The notes under the pieces: model-generated
What the model was told of the DNA's origin: nothing
Databases searched by the model: none
The model's input: the letters and a program-made list of their open reading frames with translations, nothing else
Made by a program: the position numbers and the translations under genes
Shown: positions 1 to 10,704 of the stretch, piece by piece
How the letters are laid out: each line of letters begins with the position of its first letter
Position numbering within the stretch: position 1 is the stretch's first letter
DNA from: Branchiostoma floridae
Taxonomy: Eukaryota > Chordata > Leptocardii > Amphioxiformes > Branchiostomatidae
DNA: 64,000 nucleotides
Direction: 5' to 3'
NCBI RefSeq assembly: GCF_000003815.2
Contig: NC_049987.1
Coordinates: 1,138,065-1,202,064 of the forward strand

Positions 1-283
1 GCCCTGCCTCCTGGTGCAGGACGCGGACAATGTTTAGGTAGTTGACGATGCTGCTGTACTTGAGTGTCCTCGCTAGAAACACCGCGTACCGGCACAAAGT
101 TTTAGTTGAAGCCGGGACAGGTGCATACTGATGATACAAACAGAACCGCAGGTACGCCCGCCGCTGGGATTTGTACGTCGCTTTTGTCGACTCAGCATAG
201 GTCCGTGACCGGTAGAAGCGGACGTCGGCGTCTAGGGATGCTTCGCTATCCAAGATGCCTGTGGAGGCAAAATAGACAGAGTT
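1..283 (-). CDS. Tyrosine recombinase N-terminal part (Ngaro-like YR), partial
   Basis: The frame is open from 283 down to the window edge; a TAA lies just upstream at 284-286. The translation contains segments such as YAESTKATYKSQRRAYLRF and KYSSIVNYLNIVRVLH, which resemble the N-terminal SAM-like core-binding domain of phage-integrase-family recombinases. In these elements the enzyme integrates a circular cDNA. The catalytic R-H-R-Y residues would lie beyond the window. The ORF overlaps the RT ORF (ending at 232) by about 50 bases in the -1 frame and has no ATG in the visible part, so expression by frameshifting or from another start is possible. I saw no convincing slippery heptamer in the overlap. 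The family call rests on recognition by eye. Confidence 0.75.
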
Positions 284-1870
284 TTAGTGGAAACATGTGG
301 CTGGTCACACTCGACTTGTGTTACATTCTTGTTCTGCTCGTGCCATTGCTGCAGTTCAGATTTTGCCCGGGTGGCACATGTGGGATCGGTTAGCCGCGAC
401 AGGGCGTCCGCGAGTGTGTTGTCCCAGCCTTTCACATGGTGCGCCGTCAGGACGAAGTTGTTTGCCGCTGAGTGCCAGAACAGTTCGCGAATGTGGGGCA
501 TGAACGCGGGTGATGGGGACGTGCCTTTATTGATAGCACACACTGCACTATCACTGTCCGCGAACACGTGCACCCGTTTGTTTACCCACGTGGGTCCCCA
601 GCGCCGCACCGCGTGAAGAATTGTAAACAGTTCCTTTTCGTTGATGTGACACTCACGCAGGGAGGGGTCATCTAGAGTCCAGTTAATGTAGAACCAATCT
701 CCCTTGAAGAAGCCCGCTCCCCCGTCGTCACACGCATCTGTGTTGATTTGCCCTGCGCTGATGGGTTCGCTGTCCAGGAAGTAGGACACGCCATTGAACG
801 TCTCCATAAAAGTTTCCCACCATTCTAAGTCCGCTCGCGCTGCGTTTGACAGCTTGGCTCTGTGGTTGGGCCTCCGCAATGTTTTAGATAAATCTATAAG
901 CCGCCGCATAAATGTCCGTCCGCCCCGCACAACTCTCGCCGCCCAGTTTAGTTTTCCCAGTAGGCTCAGGAGTTCCCGCTTTGATACGCTCTTCCGCCCG
1001 CAAGTGTCGCGTAGTAATGTCCGCAACTCATCTAACTTGTCCGCAGGTAGTGACAGAGTCCGCTCTATCGCATTGATTTCCACGCCCAGGAACGTCAGTA
1101 TCTGTGTAGGATAGGTGACCTTACGCCAGTTGATCTCAAAGCCCAGACGCACGAGCAGATCAATCAGTGTCTGGAACGCTAGCAAGCACTCGTCGTATGT
1201 CGAGCCGATAATCAGAAAGTCATCAAGGTAAACCACGATCGTGTGAAAACCGCGACGTTGCATCATACGTTTGACGGCTTGTGAAAGTCTATCAAATATA
1301 GACGGGCTAAGTCTAGCGCCAAACGGTAGACGTTTATCGAACAGATAAGAGTACTCACGGTCACCGTCGAACCGCCACTTGAGTCCCGTAGCGCTGTGAT
1401 TAGATGGATGAATAGGCACTGATCTGTAGGCGCTCTTCAAGTCTATTTTGGCCATGTAGGAACCCTGAACATTGTAGCATTTTTACTGCGTCGTCCAGTG
1501 TCTGGTAGCTGAAGCGGTCTGCCTCGGCGTAGTCGTTAAGGGCAAGGCCTGCAGGTCGACTGCAGTCATGGATCAGTCTAATATCGTCAGAACCCTTTTT
1601 TGGGATGGCGCCGAGGGCACTGACTATTTGGGGTTTTGTTCTACTCCGTTCATAGTTCCCTTTCCGCAATTCTTCCTTCAGTTGCGCTTCCACTTTACCG
1701 CGATGAGCTGGGTCTGTAGCAGATTTGTAGTTGTCGCACTCTACCTGGGTTATGTCGCTGGTTGCCGGTAGAATTTTGAAGCCATTTGACAGTCCGTCTA
1801 AGAGGAAATCTTGGTCCTTGTCGTTTCGCAGTTCTGTTTCCCATGTTGCCAGGTTTAATGGACTATCCAT
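232..1870 (-). CDS. Reverse transcriptase/RNase H of Ngaro-like element, frameshifted
   Basis: The upper frame (1400-1870) starts at an ATG and gives the RT fingers, with GAIPKK and IRLIHDCSRP. The lower frame (232-1455) continues with KIDLKSAYR, the palm YLDDF catalytic motif (residues 76-80 of that frame) and a gypsy/DIRS-type RNase H with acidic residues near D240 (INTDAC), E273 (NEKEL) and D300 (FADSD), ending in a typical ADALSRL. The two frames join through a one-base shift in a run of five A (minus strand) near 1479-1484. No methyltransferase domain follows RNase H. The role is cDNA synthesis for retrotransposition. The copy is otherwise open over about 540 codons, so it is recent or the shift is a sequencing error. 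Confidence 0.88.
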
Positions 1871-1876
1871 GAGTTG

Positions 1877-2281
1877 CTATTTAGTAGTCTTCCTGGCGTG
1901 GGCGTTGGCGGGGGCGTTGTGAAGGTAGAATGACTGGTCGCTGGTCTGCTGGGCCGCCGCTGCGCCGTCCACCAGGAGACCGTCGATTCCTTCCACCTGG
2001 GTCAGGAGGTCGGAAAGCTCCTTGTCCGCTTTCAGGTCCTCCAGGGTGACCGTCGTCTTGGGCTTGACGGGCTTCGCTGCCCCGGCCGCCGTCTGTAGCT
2101 TAGTGGTGGCCCTGCATAGCAGGGCGTACTGGCCCACGGACAGGTCCAACAGCTGTAGCATGTCGGTCGTTACACAAAGGAGGGCCTCCTTCTCGGCCAG
2201 TTCGGCCTTGGCCAAGGCCTTGACGGTCGCTGGGGTCAGCTTTGCTTGCTCGGTCCATGCCGTGAAATCGAACTCGGCCAT
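1877..2281 (-). CDS. Gag-like ORF1 of the Ngaro-like element
   Basis: This is a 134-residue acidic/alanine-rich ORF starting at an ATG, placed immediately upstream of the RT frame, where DIRS/Ngaro elements carry their gag-like ORF. I see no zinc knuckle or other named domain; the middle is helix-prone (Ala/Leu/Lys/Glu-rich) and the tail is rich in Ala, Asn and Lys. It ends in TAG at 1877-1879. The RT ATG follows in the same frame after two codons (CAA CTC), so stop-codon readthrough could make a Gag-RT fusion. Identity rests on position, not on sequence motifs. Confidence 0.6.
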   Translation of the reverse strand: MAEFDFTAWTEQAKLTPATVKALAKAELAEKEALLCVTTDMLQLLDLSVGQYALLCRATTKLQTAAGAAKPVKPKTTVTLEDLKADKELSDLLTQVEGIDGLLVDGAAAAQQTSDQSFYLHNAPANAHARKTTK

Positions 2282-2399
2282 TGCGCCGGGAGATAGGAGT
2301 TTCGCGTCCGCACGCGTAGAAGGCGGTCCGGGAATGAAGCCCCCGGACTAACCCGCCTGCCTGGAGCTAATTAAGCTGACCCTGGTGGGTCCGTGTGTG

Positions 2400-3028
2400 G
2401 TCAGATCAAACAACGTCCTCTGATCAAAACATAAATAAACAATCCTTTATTATAACCGTAAAGGGAGGCCTTCGTATAAGCAGAAGCTATTGGACTCCCT
2501 TGCACTTTTATGTTCCTTTATATCTTATTGTCATGTATTTGCTGTTTTTTTAGTTCAAAACAAATAAACAATGTACAGATTCCCCAAAAATGTTGGGGTT
2601 TTCCCAATAGACCGACAAATCTCAACCCAGAAATACGTAACTAAGCCCACCATGCAGTCAGTCTATTTCTGTTAACTTTGATTGCATTCTAATCTCTAAA
2701 CAGATGTCATGATTATATCACGTTTGCAGCCTTTCAAAGCCATTTGCAGATGATGTCCAAGCAGATGTTAGGATCTGCTTTATTCTCCATGTCCTTAGCC
2801 TTTATTTGCAACATTTTTCATTCTTTTGTAGAATTGTATTCTGATAAAGATTCGCCTTTTCCCACATCAACAAAAGAACAAAGATGGATTCGTACATATA
2901 CTGAGATCATCTTGATACAGCTTTCTCCAAAATGTTCTGGATATGATTTTTTTTTTCCTGAACCAAAATCATGTTTGTCATTTTGCAATGCTTACTTCTG
3001 ACTTTGAATTTAGGATTACAATTGCAAT
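2400..3028. other. AT-rich stretch between retrotransposon and receptor exon
   Basis: No coding exon, RNA gene or clear repeat recognised. On the receptor's strand this lies downstream of its last visible exon and is probably intron, because no in-phase exon or terminal stop exon is evident here. Confidence 0.5.
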
Positions 3029-3039
3029 TTATAACTTAC

Positions 3040-6000
3040 TGCTTCCAGTATTTATGATGGTCTCCATGCCACTTCCATCCCGACGAGCCCGTTTGATGTT
3101 GCAGTTCCCGCTATCTGACCAGTACACATAGTCTGTGATCGGGTCGTAATCCAGGGCTACGGGCTGTCCAACACCTACCAGTGGAAGTGTGACCTTTGAT
3201 CCGGAAGTGATGTCAACTTGCAGAATGGCATTCTCCTCACTGTCAGCGACCAAGAGAAATAGCTCCCTGTTCTTACGGGAGTCAAGGTTTTCTAAAGATG
3301 GAGGAAATCAGACTATTAGAAAAATGCAACGGCTGTTTCCCAAACAATCGCAATATTTTAAATCAGTATCTATATTCTTTAACATATAATATCACGAAAA
3401 GTATCAAAACATGGAATTATGATAGTCAACGCTGTTTTGGGCGACGACTCTGGGGTTAGCATAACAGTGTAGTATACGTCCTATTGACAAAAATGCCAGG
3501 AATTTTTCATGAATTCCTCCGGGCGTGCGAAGTTGCTCATCCTTTTGGAGGGGAATAATTTAAGAAGGTGTTGACGGATGGTTGTTATTTTCAGAATTTG
3601 GATATCTACACACATGTACTTTACATAATTAAACACTGATTATGCAAATCTTACTTACGTCCATAATTAATGAGAACGTTTTATAAATCCACTGCATCGA
3701 TACTTAAACACATGGCTATGAAAATTATAGAAAGACATCAATTATGCTTTTTTTTCTAATTTTCAAGTATCGGAATGAGAATGTATTGTAATTCCATAGA
3801 GGTAAATCATTGCGGTTTCCTACCTGCGATATTTGGCAGCTAAATAAATTGGGAATTAGGGTATCATTTACATATGTTAATAGGAATCGATATAAAGGCT
3901 TTTACTGCGTAAAACAATTTTTATATACAACTAGGTCGAGGGATATAACACAAATACGAAAACAATCAATAACACAAAACAAACATATAGACCATACAGC
4001 CGTCGCCATGACCATGGTTTTTAATTGCCACATTTTTATAGTAATGATGTTGCCCAACACACCATGCCGAATGGCCCACAAAACAGCTGAAACCCAACTT
4101 ACCTGTCGTCTTACTCGTTTTGTCAAGATGCTGCTCTGAGGCGGGGCCGGTTCGGCTTCGCTTCTTGTCCAGGGCGAGCTTCAACGCCTGAACAGTGGTG
4201 GGCAGTTGGCGCATGTCGTCTTGGTCACGCTTCAAGGTGTCAACAGTGGTGGTCAGTTCATACATCTCCTACAAACGTATAAATATATATATGTACGTCA
4301 GAATACCAAACGTTAAAAAAAGGAAATAACGGAAAGTTCTGACTTGATGGACTCAATAAACAGAAAAGAAGCAGTGTCTAAAAAATTGATTTCCAGCTTT
4401 TTTTGATTTTGTGATACAAGAGCGTCTACCTCATTGTTGATGAACGCCAGAAGGGCAAGTCCCATAGCGACCAGGCTTAGCAGCACCGCAATGCCCGCGG
4501 CCATATATATAAGCTGGGAGCGGATGAAGCTACAGAGAGCACAGCGACCACTTACTCCAGCAGGATACATGCGGTCTGTTAGAAAACAAGGGGATTTAAA
4601 ACAATGATTTTTTTCAAAATTTGTAAACTTTAATTTCCAACACGAAAATTAAAAACGACAGTTTTGACTGTCCAACGGACTGTCCAACTCCTGTCTTTTT
4701 CAAAGAATTACAATGACTGACAAAGACCGGGGATGGACAGTCGAAATTTGTGTAAGTCCAAGTTTCGTGCTGTAAATTACGTATACAGCTTAATTTTCCT
4801 TTAGAATAGGAAAATCGTAAATAACACAGTACAACAGATTAAATTATAATCAATAGTAGAAGATTATTTAATTAGTGACATAACCCAGACGTAGATTTGC
4901 AAAACCAACGGAACGGACGGTACATATAAATTCAGCAATCTATTTATTTACTAGTATTTTATTTCTATTTTCTTTAACATACAAATGGCTCACCGATCTA
5001 GGGAGTAAGTCTCAATTAAAGTTTGTTTTAAAAACTGCGCATTTTTGCTGGGGACGGACTGATCACAGACTTTTTTTATACTTTCCACAGTATTGTACCA
5101 ATCTTCGTAAAAACTGATGAGAAAATGTAGCAGATATTGACTGACTGAAGTCAATGAAGGGATTTTCTTCAAACCAAACTGTTCAAATAGCACTTTAAAA
5201 TTTACGCCTGGGGTCCAAATGGACCCCACTCGGGTGTTTGAGGGTTAAGTAATATAGCAAAATGTAAATCACATTTGTCTGTATTTCAGCCGAGTTAGTG
5301 CCATAGCGAGATGTCATGACGTCACGTCCGTCGAAGCTTGTTTAACGATTTTGAAGTCATAGAGTTATCAAGCAGTTTATGATAGAACCGACCACCGACA
5401 AGCATATAAGACAGTCATTTTGTAACAAGACAACAAAAGCTTGTATGGCACCCTCGCGACCCAGGTATATATTGCCTCCTTCGGTCAATATTTATCAAGG
5501 TAAAATCCTAATTGATATCCGTCTTGGACCAAGATCGTAAGCGTTATCGTATGGCAATTTTACGACAAATCTTACAAAGGACTATAAAGATTTACCTGCT
5601 CTGGAGGCGTACATAGGGTTGGGTACACTCGCAGTGGCGTCGGCACGTGCTTGCCAATCAGTCTGCTGCTTTGGTGTGGTGCCTGGAAGAAAATTACAAA
5701 ATCAAAATGGGGTATACGGTATGAATAAGGAGAATAGTCACTTCAAGATTTTATGAAATTAAAATACAATATGGTGTGAACAAATATAAATCCATTAACT
5801 ATGGTAGTATCACTTTACAAATTGACATCCTTCTCCTGTTATTGTACATCGCACCATCAGAGAGTCATTCTTCAAACTCGAGTTGTTTTTGTCGCATGGC
5901 AATCAGAAATCCATGGCAATCCTGTGTTTACAGGCTCATCTATAAAATCCACACCTATCATATTGTGTAACTTATAAATATACTAATAAATGTCGAATGT

Positions 6001-6866
6001 TCAAGTTCAATGACGTTCACATGGAGACTACACCCTCTTAACGGATGAATGACGGTTATCAGTAGCAGAAGATTCTCTCTGACTCCCCTTGAAATTAAAG
6101 TGTGTAAATGTATAACTATATCACCTTACCGCCAGCTGCACTCTGTGCGTTCCTTGGTTTGCGAGTGCCGCTCATGTTCCTGTCATTCCTTCGTGGGATT
6201 GAAGTGTCAGTATCATTCCTGGAAGTGACAGTATCATTCCCGGATGTGCCAACATCATTCTCGGATGTGCCAGCATTATTCCCGGATGTACCAGCAGCTT
6301 CCATTTCGTGTGACAGGCTGTTGTCATCAGCAGCACCTTCGTCCTGATATCTGACGGCATATGGGTCCATGCTAGCTGGTCGATCGTCTTTATCAGCATC
6401 AGCACCTTCCTCCTGATACCTGACGGCATATGGCTCCATGCTAGCTGGCCGCAAGTCAGTATCAGGATCCGTGCCCTCGCCCTTCAGGTCATGTCCGTAT
6501 ACCGGGTTGGAGGCCTCACGTGCACGCACGGGGTCAGAGGGCCACAAGTTTTCCATGTGCTCGTACGTGAGGTTAGATAGGGGGTTCATGTGCGGGGAGG
6601 CTTCGTTTGGAGGATGTGGAAATTCACGCATGGTACCGCCGTCCCCGGTAAGGGCTGGAGCACTGTTCTCGGGTTTATCACGTCCTGCTAAGGCATGGCA
6701 CATGTATGTATCGTTCTTTGGTTGAATAGTGTCCTTTCCCTGTCCGCTATGAGTTGCAGCTTTACCTTTATAAGGCATGGTCAGCTCGTGTGTAACAGCG
6801 TATGGACTGATGTTGGGATCGCTGTTGGTTGTTCTGTGGGTGAGACTAAACAGTTCCAGTGTACGT
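3040..6866 (-). CDS. Type II membrane receptor: NPxY/PYAV tail, TM helix, coiled coil, YWTD repeats (3' end missing)
   Basis: Five exons splice in phase on the minus strand: 6866-6130, 5682-5596, 4575-4430, 4268-4103 and 3291-3040 (phases 1, 1, 0, 1, 1). The first encodes a hydrophilic tail with two PYAVRYQ repeats and NPVY; the second has NPMY. Exon 3 carries a hydrophobic helix (IYMAAGIAVLLSLVAMGLAL), and exon 4 a heptad-like helix (VDTLKRDQDDMRQL). Exon 5 has LDL-receptor class B features (PVALDYDPITDYVYWSD). No signal peptide precedes the helix, which implies N-in/C-out topology. NPxY motifs are clathrin/PTB sorting signals in LDLR-family tails, so endocytic uptake is inferred. The start is uncertain: ATG at 6776-6778 is the first good Met, but the frame stays open upstream and a possible leader exon ends with a donor near 6977. 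Propeller-completing exons should lie beyond position 1, past the retrotransposon. Confidence 0.82.
4776..5248. repeat. Partial piggyBac-like MITE copy (right end)
   Basis: From about 4990 to 5244 the sequence is homologous to 52260-52510, the right half of the MITE at 51629-52510, including a purine/pyrimidine block with GGGGTCCAAA..GGACCCC and the terminus GGGTGTTTGAGGGTTAA. The terminal TTAA is at 5245-5248. I cannot find a matching left end, so this is a truncated copy; the left boundary given is only approximate. It sits in an intron of the receptor gene. Confidence 0.7.
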
Positions 6867-7696
6867 CTGTAATGCAAAAAGTAATTACTCAAGCAACTGG
6901 GTATGGTTTTTAAAACGGTCAGTATGCCGGTTGGATCCGAGAGGACCAATGATCAGGGGTTATATGAAGACTTACCGTATACAATCTGTCGGAAATGCGC
7001 TTGTTAAAAGTTGACAGATCAGGTTAGCATTTGAGGGCAAGTTTTTTATGCATGGTCTGAAGGTTTAATTCTTGAGATAATGAAACCTTTGTTTTCTTGC
7101 ACTTATCCATAGGATTACGTACATTACGTTGATGAAGAAAAGATATGCAGGTAACTATGATAATTCTCAATATACCCGGTAAACACAGCACACCAACAAC
7201 AGGCCACTTTTGTCTTATCTAAACGGATGACGTGGCTTTAGGTGGTGCGAATAACATTTTGTTTTTCTGCAAGTGGCAGACTAATTTTCTGGGAAAAGAA
7301 GTTAATCTGGGAAGGGCGAGGAAACATCAAAAAGTTTTTGTGTCAGAACTCAGTGTAGTCATTGAATCCACGTGTTTTTTCTGGAGATGTCGCAGAACTG
7401 CATGATTTAGTTAAATTGACAGAAGCCACAGCACATGAAGCGGAAAAAAAAGGGGGGAACTGCAGACGTACATTCATTACATAAGGAGATGTTTGTTCAC
7501 AGCAAAGTTAGTTTCCTTGAGACATCTTCATCTCACATGCCACATTGTACTGTGAATGTTTAGGTACACACTGAAAGTGAAAGTTTGAGCAATCCTAAAA
7601 TAACTTCGATACCCCACCCCAATACTATCGCTTTATCCTGATATCCGAGCAGAACGAACAAGAATTGTCCAACCGCATACAATGGATGCCCGTCCA

Positions 7697-7808
7697 CAAA
7701 CCTATTCCTCCCTTGCAAGCCTCCCTCCCTCCCTTGCTAACCTCCCTTTCTAACCTCCCCCCTCCCTTGTTAAAATCTCTCCCTTGCTACCCTCCCTCAC
7801 TCCCTCCC
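7697..7808. repeat. Polypyrimidine CCTCCCT tract
   Basis: A long C/T run built of CCTCCCTT-like units, also present in shortened form in the homologous copies near 11915-11950 and 14170-14225. Mirror-like pyrimidine tracts can form triplex DNA; that is only a structural possibility here. Confidence 0.7.
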
Positions 7809-8796
7809 GCCAACGCCCGTGGAAGGCCGTGTAGGAGGCTGGGAGCAGCATACAAATCCAATCCCACGGATCTTTGAAGTCCCTACCTACTGTATTAGCT
7901 GGGCTTGTTACTGACGTGTACTTTTCAGATATGCTTGTTCTTGAAATATTTTTCCTGAGATCTTGTAATTTTCGAGAGTTTAGGATTCGCCCATCATTTT
8001 GTGTGAAATGCCATTAGGGACAATAAACAACTACAATTTTCAATATAATCCACGTAAATACATACCAATGAGTAGTATATCTGGTATAAAACTGTTGTTG
8101 TCGAAAGGACACGCCCAAACCATTTTGCTACTGAAAAAAAACTTCTTCAGAATTAGAGGCGAAAACAAACAAAAAAGTTTTTTTTTAAATCGGATATTCC
8201 TACTCACGCGCGACCTCTAAAGCGGTTCCAACCGACCTGCTGGAACAAGACGTTACCGCTTCCTGAAGATGCGACTCAGGACGTTACCGCTTCCTGAGGA
8301 TGCGACTCAAGACGTTACCGCTTCCTGAAGATGTGTCTCGAGTTCTAGGTGGCAGCGGCTCTCTGGGTGTGTTTACTGTGACTGCAATCTGATCGCTTAT
8401 CATCAGGCAGAATGCAGTGTGTATGTATATTTATGTATCACTGACTGTATGTCATTATGCTAATGATGCTGACTGTATGTCATTATAGATTTGAAAGTTG
8501 TCAAGAACTATTCCTTCGGGGGGAGGGCAGACACAGAATTATACGCAAACAAATCAGCAGACGTTTCATTCGAGGATACGAAATATGAATATGGAGGGAT
8601 GACTTGGCATTAGGCAGTAATGGCATTTTGTTTTTCTTCAAATGACAGACTAATTTTCTGGGAAAAGAAGTTAATTTGGGAAAGGTAGGAGAAACATCAA
8701 AAAGTTTTTGTGTCAGAACTCAGTGTAGTCTTTAAATAACCGTGTTTTTCTGGAGCTGTCACTGACCCTTCCTGCCATTTTGGGTAAAATATATTA

Positions 8797-9428
8797 TTTA
8801 CTTAGAGGTCACCGCAAAACAAGGCTCGTGGAGCCACTCAAGCGTTTTGGGTAACGTTACTGAATTGTGAAGAGAGATGTTTGTTAACCCTTAATTTAAA
8901 CAGTTTCAGACTGTACCCCGTGGGGAAGCAAGTCGGTGGAAGCTTATTCCATAGCGATGTTGTTCTAGGAAAAAAGCTCTGAGCGTGGAACTTCCTCCTG
9001 TTAGGTGGATTGTGGAGGAAAAAAGGATGATTTGTTTCCGTGGAAGTGGCTAAACGGGTTCTTGCAGTGAAGGTTCGTATTGAAGGCACAAGTGAGTGAA
9101 GTTCTGCCGAGCATTTACCATGGAAGTACCGATAGAAAAGTGCTAGGCTAGCTACATCACGCCTTTGGGCCAATGGTTGTAGTGTGGCGAATAAGTCGCT
9201 GCCAACAATGTTCCTTAACCGTTTTTGTACTCTATTGAGGCAGGTCAGGGAGTTCTGGGAGGCTCCAGCCCAAATGTGACAGCAGTATTCCATTTTGGGC
9301 CTTATCTGACTCTTATAAAGATAAAGAATAGCAGAGGGGGTAAGATATTTTCTGGTTCGGTACAAAGAGCCCACCATTTTCCCAGCTTCCTTGGCAACGG
9401 ATTGGATGTAACAAGGATGATTGGATGT
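8797..9428 (-). mobile_element. 5'-truncated non-LTR retrotransposon with 9-bp target duplication
   Basis: The minus strand encodes the C-terminal part of a LINE reverse transcriptase (8838-9377 open, readable a little further upstream): the thumb-like segment with YLYKSQIRPKMEYCCHIW, LNRVQKRL, then LWNKLPPTCF. This is the usual 3' region of CR1/L2/Jockey-like RTs. The insert is bounded by AATATATTA at 8788-8796 and again at 9429-9437. Copy B of the host repeat runs through this point uninterrupted (around 12905-12915). It is 632 bp, severely 5'-truncated and hence dead on arrival, although its terminal ORF is still open. Confidence 0.88.
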
Positions 9429-9638
9429 AATATATTAAGTGTACTCTAACATAGCCTCATGTGCTATTTTTATTGCAGTTATATGGTCATGTTCTTTCAG
9501 AATGATTGTAATTGACAGGTGCCAGGAACATAAAGGCACAGCGAAACAATACTCGTATACTGTAAGACAGTGTAAGTCTTTCAAATATAAAAATGTCTAA
9601 AACTACACACACATCAAAAACGGTGTACCGAAAGTGCG

Positions 9639-9770
9639 AAAAGGAACGAAAAGGAACGAAAAGGAACGAAAAGGAACGAAAAGGAACGAAAAGGAACGGA
9701 AAGGAACGAAAAGGAACGAAAAGGAACGAAAAGGAACGAAAAGGAACGAAAAGGAGCGAAAAGGAATGGA
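9639..9770 (+). repeat. 10-bp minisatellite (GGAACGAAAA)n
   Basis: About 13 tandem units of GGAACGAAAA with few changes. Both strands give long open frames (Lys/Arg/Glu-rich or Phe/Ser/Pro-rich) that only reflect a period sharing no stop codon. The same array occurs inverted at 11231-11325. Confidence 0.95.
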
Positions 9771-9839
9771 GTATGAAGCAAACTTAAATAAAATCAATGA
9801 GAATATAAGGAATCGGTACTGCGGGCGTTAGAAGCCTAT

Positions 9840-10704
9840 AAAACGTGTTTTATTTTACCGAGAATTTGACATTATCAAATTTTTACAGCGCTGTTTCAGG
9901 CTGTTGTTTTTGTGTGGCTAAATTATTCTTTGAATATCTGCGAAATACAAAGAAACGGAACTGAGATAAGAAAGTAAGGACTAAAATTCAGTGGGTGGTA
10001 GATGAATATCGATTATTATACATTTTCAGGATGAGGCAAGATTGTAACGTTGTTGTTGTATTTGGGTGGCTTTTATTCTCCCTAGAGGGGAGCGCCGCAT
10101 GCAAATGACCCGCGAAATCCGGTCAGGAAAGATATGCTAATAAACTGCTGCCCCACGAGCATGACAGCTCCTTTCAACAGGGCCAACAACATGGTTTTCT
10201 GGAGACTGGAGACATATCTTCTCGCTCGTTCACAACGAAAGAAAAGCTGTAAAAGGAGAGACATATATACATTGTACCAAAGAGATTTCATCAAGTTGTA
10301 CAATGAGTATTCATCATTTTGGCGGGAAGAAAGGTGCCAACGTGAGGAATTTGTGCAAAGGATATTGGGAAATACAATTTCTGTCAACAATTTTCCGTCA
10401 TATTCAATACAAATAAATTTCTGCCTCTTGCGACCGACATCAGGCCCTCGCTGATGATAAAAAAAATCCCAATGCCGGGTTTAGATGTCCTGGTTGCAAA
10501 ACAAATTTAATGCGTTGTATTGATATTAATGAAAGTGTGAAAAAAAAGGAAGGAAGAATAATTCCCAACATGCTGGGCTCGAACTTCCGATCGTCGACTT
10601 CCCTGGGTTCGAACATTCGACCTATATTTCTCTAAGGTCAAGTTCTTACAAATTGTGCAATACATATACTTGTAACTTTGCTATCATTGCATTTTTTAAA
10701 CAAC
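9840..10704. other. No recognisable gene
   Basis: AT-rich sequence with short chance ORFs only. No repeat with a partner elsewhere in the window, RNA gene or exon was recognised. Confidence 0.5.

Larger units (their letters stand above)
1..2281 (-). mobile_element. Ngaro/DIRS-like tyrosine-recombinase retrotransposon, cut by window edge
   Basis: Three coding blocks lie in order on the minus strand: a gag-like ORF (1877-2281), a reverse transcriptase/RNase H ORF (232-1870, one frameshift) and the first part of a tyrosine recombinase (1-283). RT and RNase H followed directly by a tyrosine recombinase, without a methyltransferase domain between them, is the arrangement of Ngaro-type elements of the DIRS order. 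The recombinase C-terminus and 3' terminal repeats lie outside the window, and I could not define a 5' terminal repeat in 2282-2450. The block lies downstream of, and on the same strand as, the receptor gene at 3040-6866, so it may sit in one of that gene's introns. Confidence 0.85.
7154..9620. repeat. ~1.3-kb non-coding repeat, copy A, split by a LINE
   Basis: 7154-8590 matches 13625-15075 (copy C) almost throughout, and 7397-8796 matches 11622-12910 (copy B). A ~180-bp module (starting GGATGACGTGG..TTAGG) occurs at both ends of the body (7228-7395 and 8597-8785), like a direct terminal repeat. The body holds a pyrimidine-rich tract (7697-7808) and three 31-bp units (8247-8340). Continuity with copy B resumes at 9429-9600 after the LINE insertion. 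I see no coding capacity or terminal inverted repeats. Confidence 0.85.

Noticed and set aside
6108-6347. Plus-strand ORF opposite the receptor's first exon
   Set aside because: It is a shadow of the repetitive Gly/Thr/Ser/Asn-rich coding sequence on the minus strand.
9593-9831. Lys/Arg/Glu-rich ORFs (and Phe/Ser/Pro-rich antisense ORF)
   Set aside because: They are translations of a 10-bp minisatellite that lacks stops in several frames.
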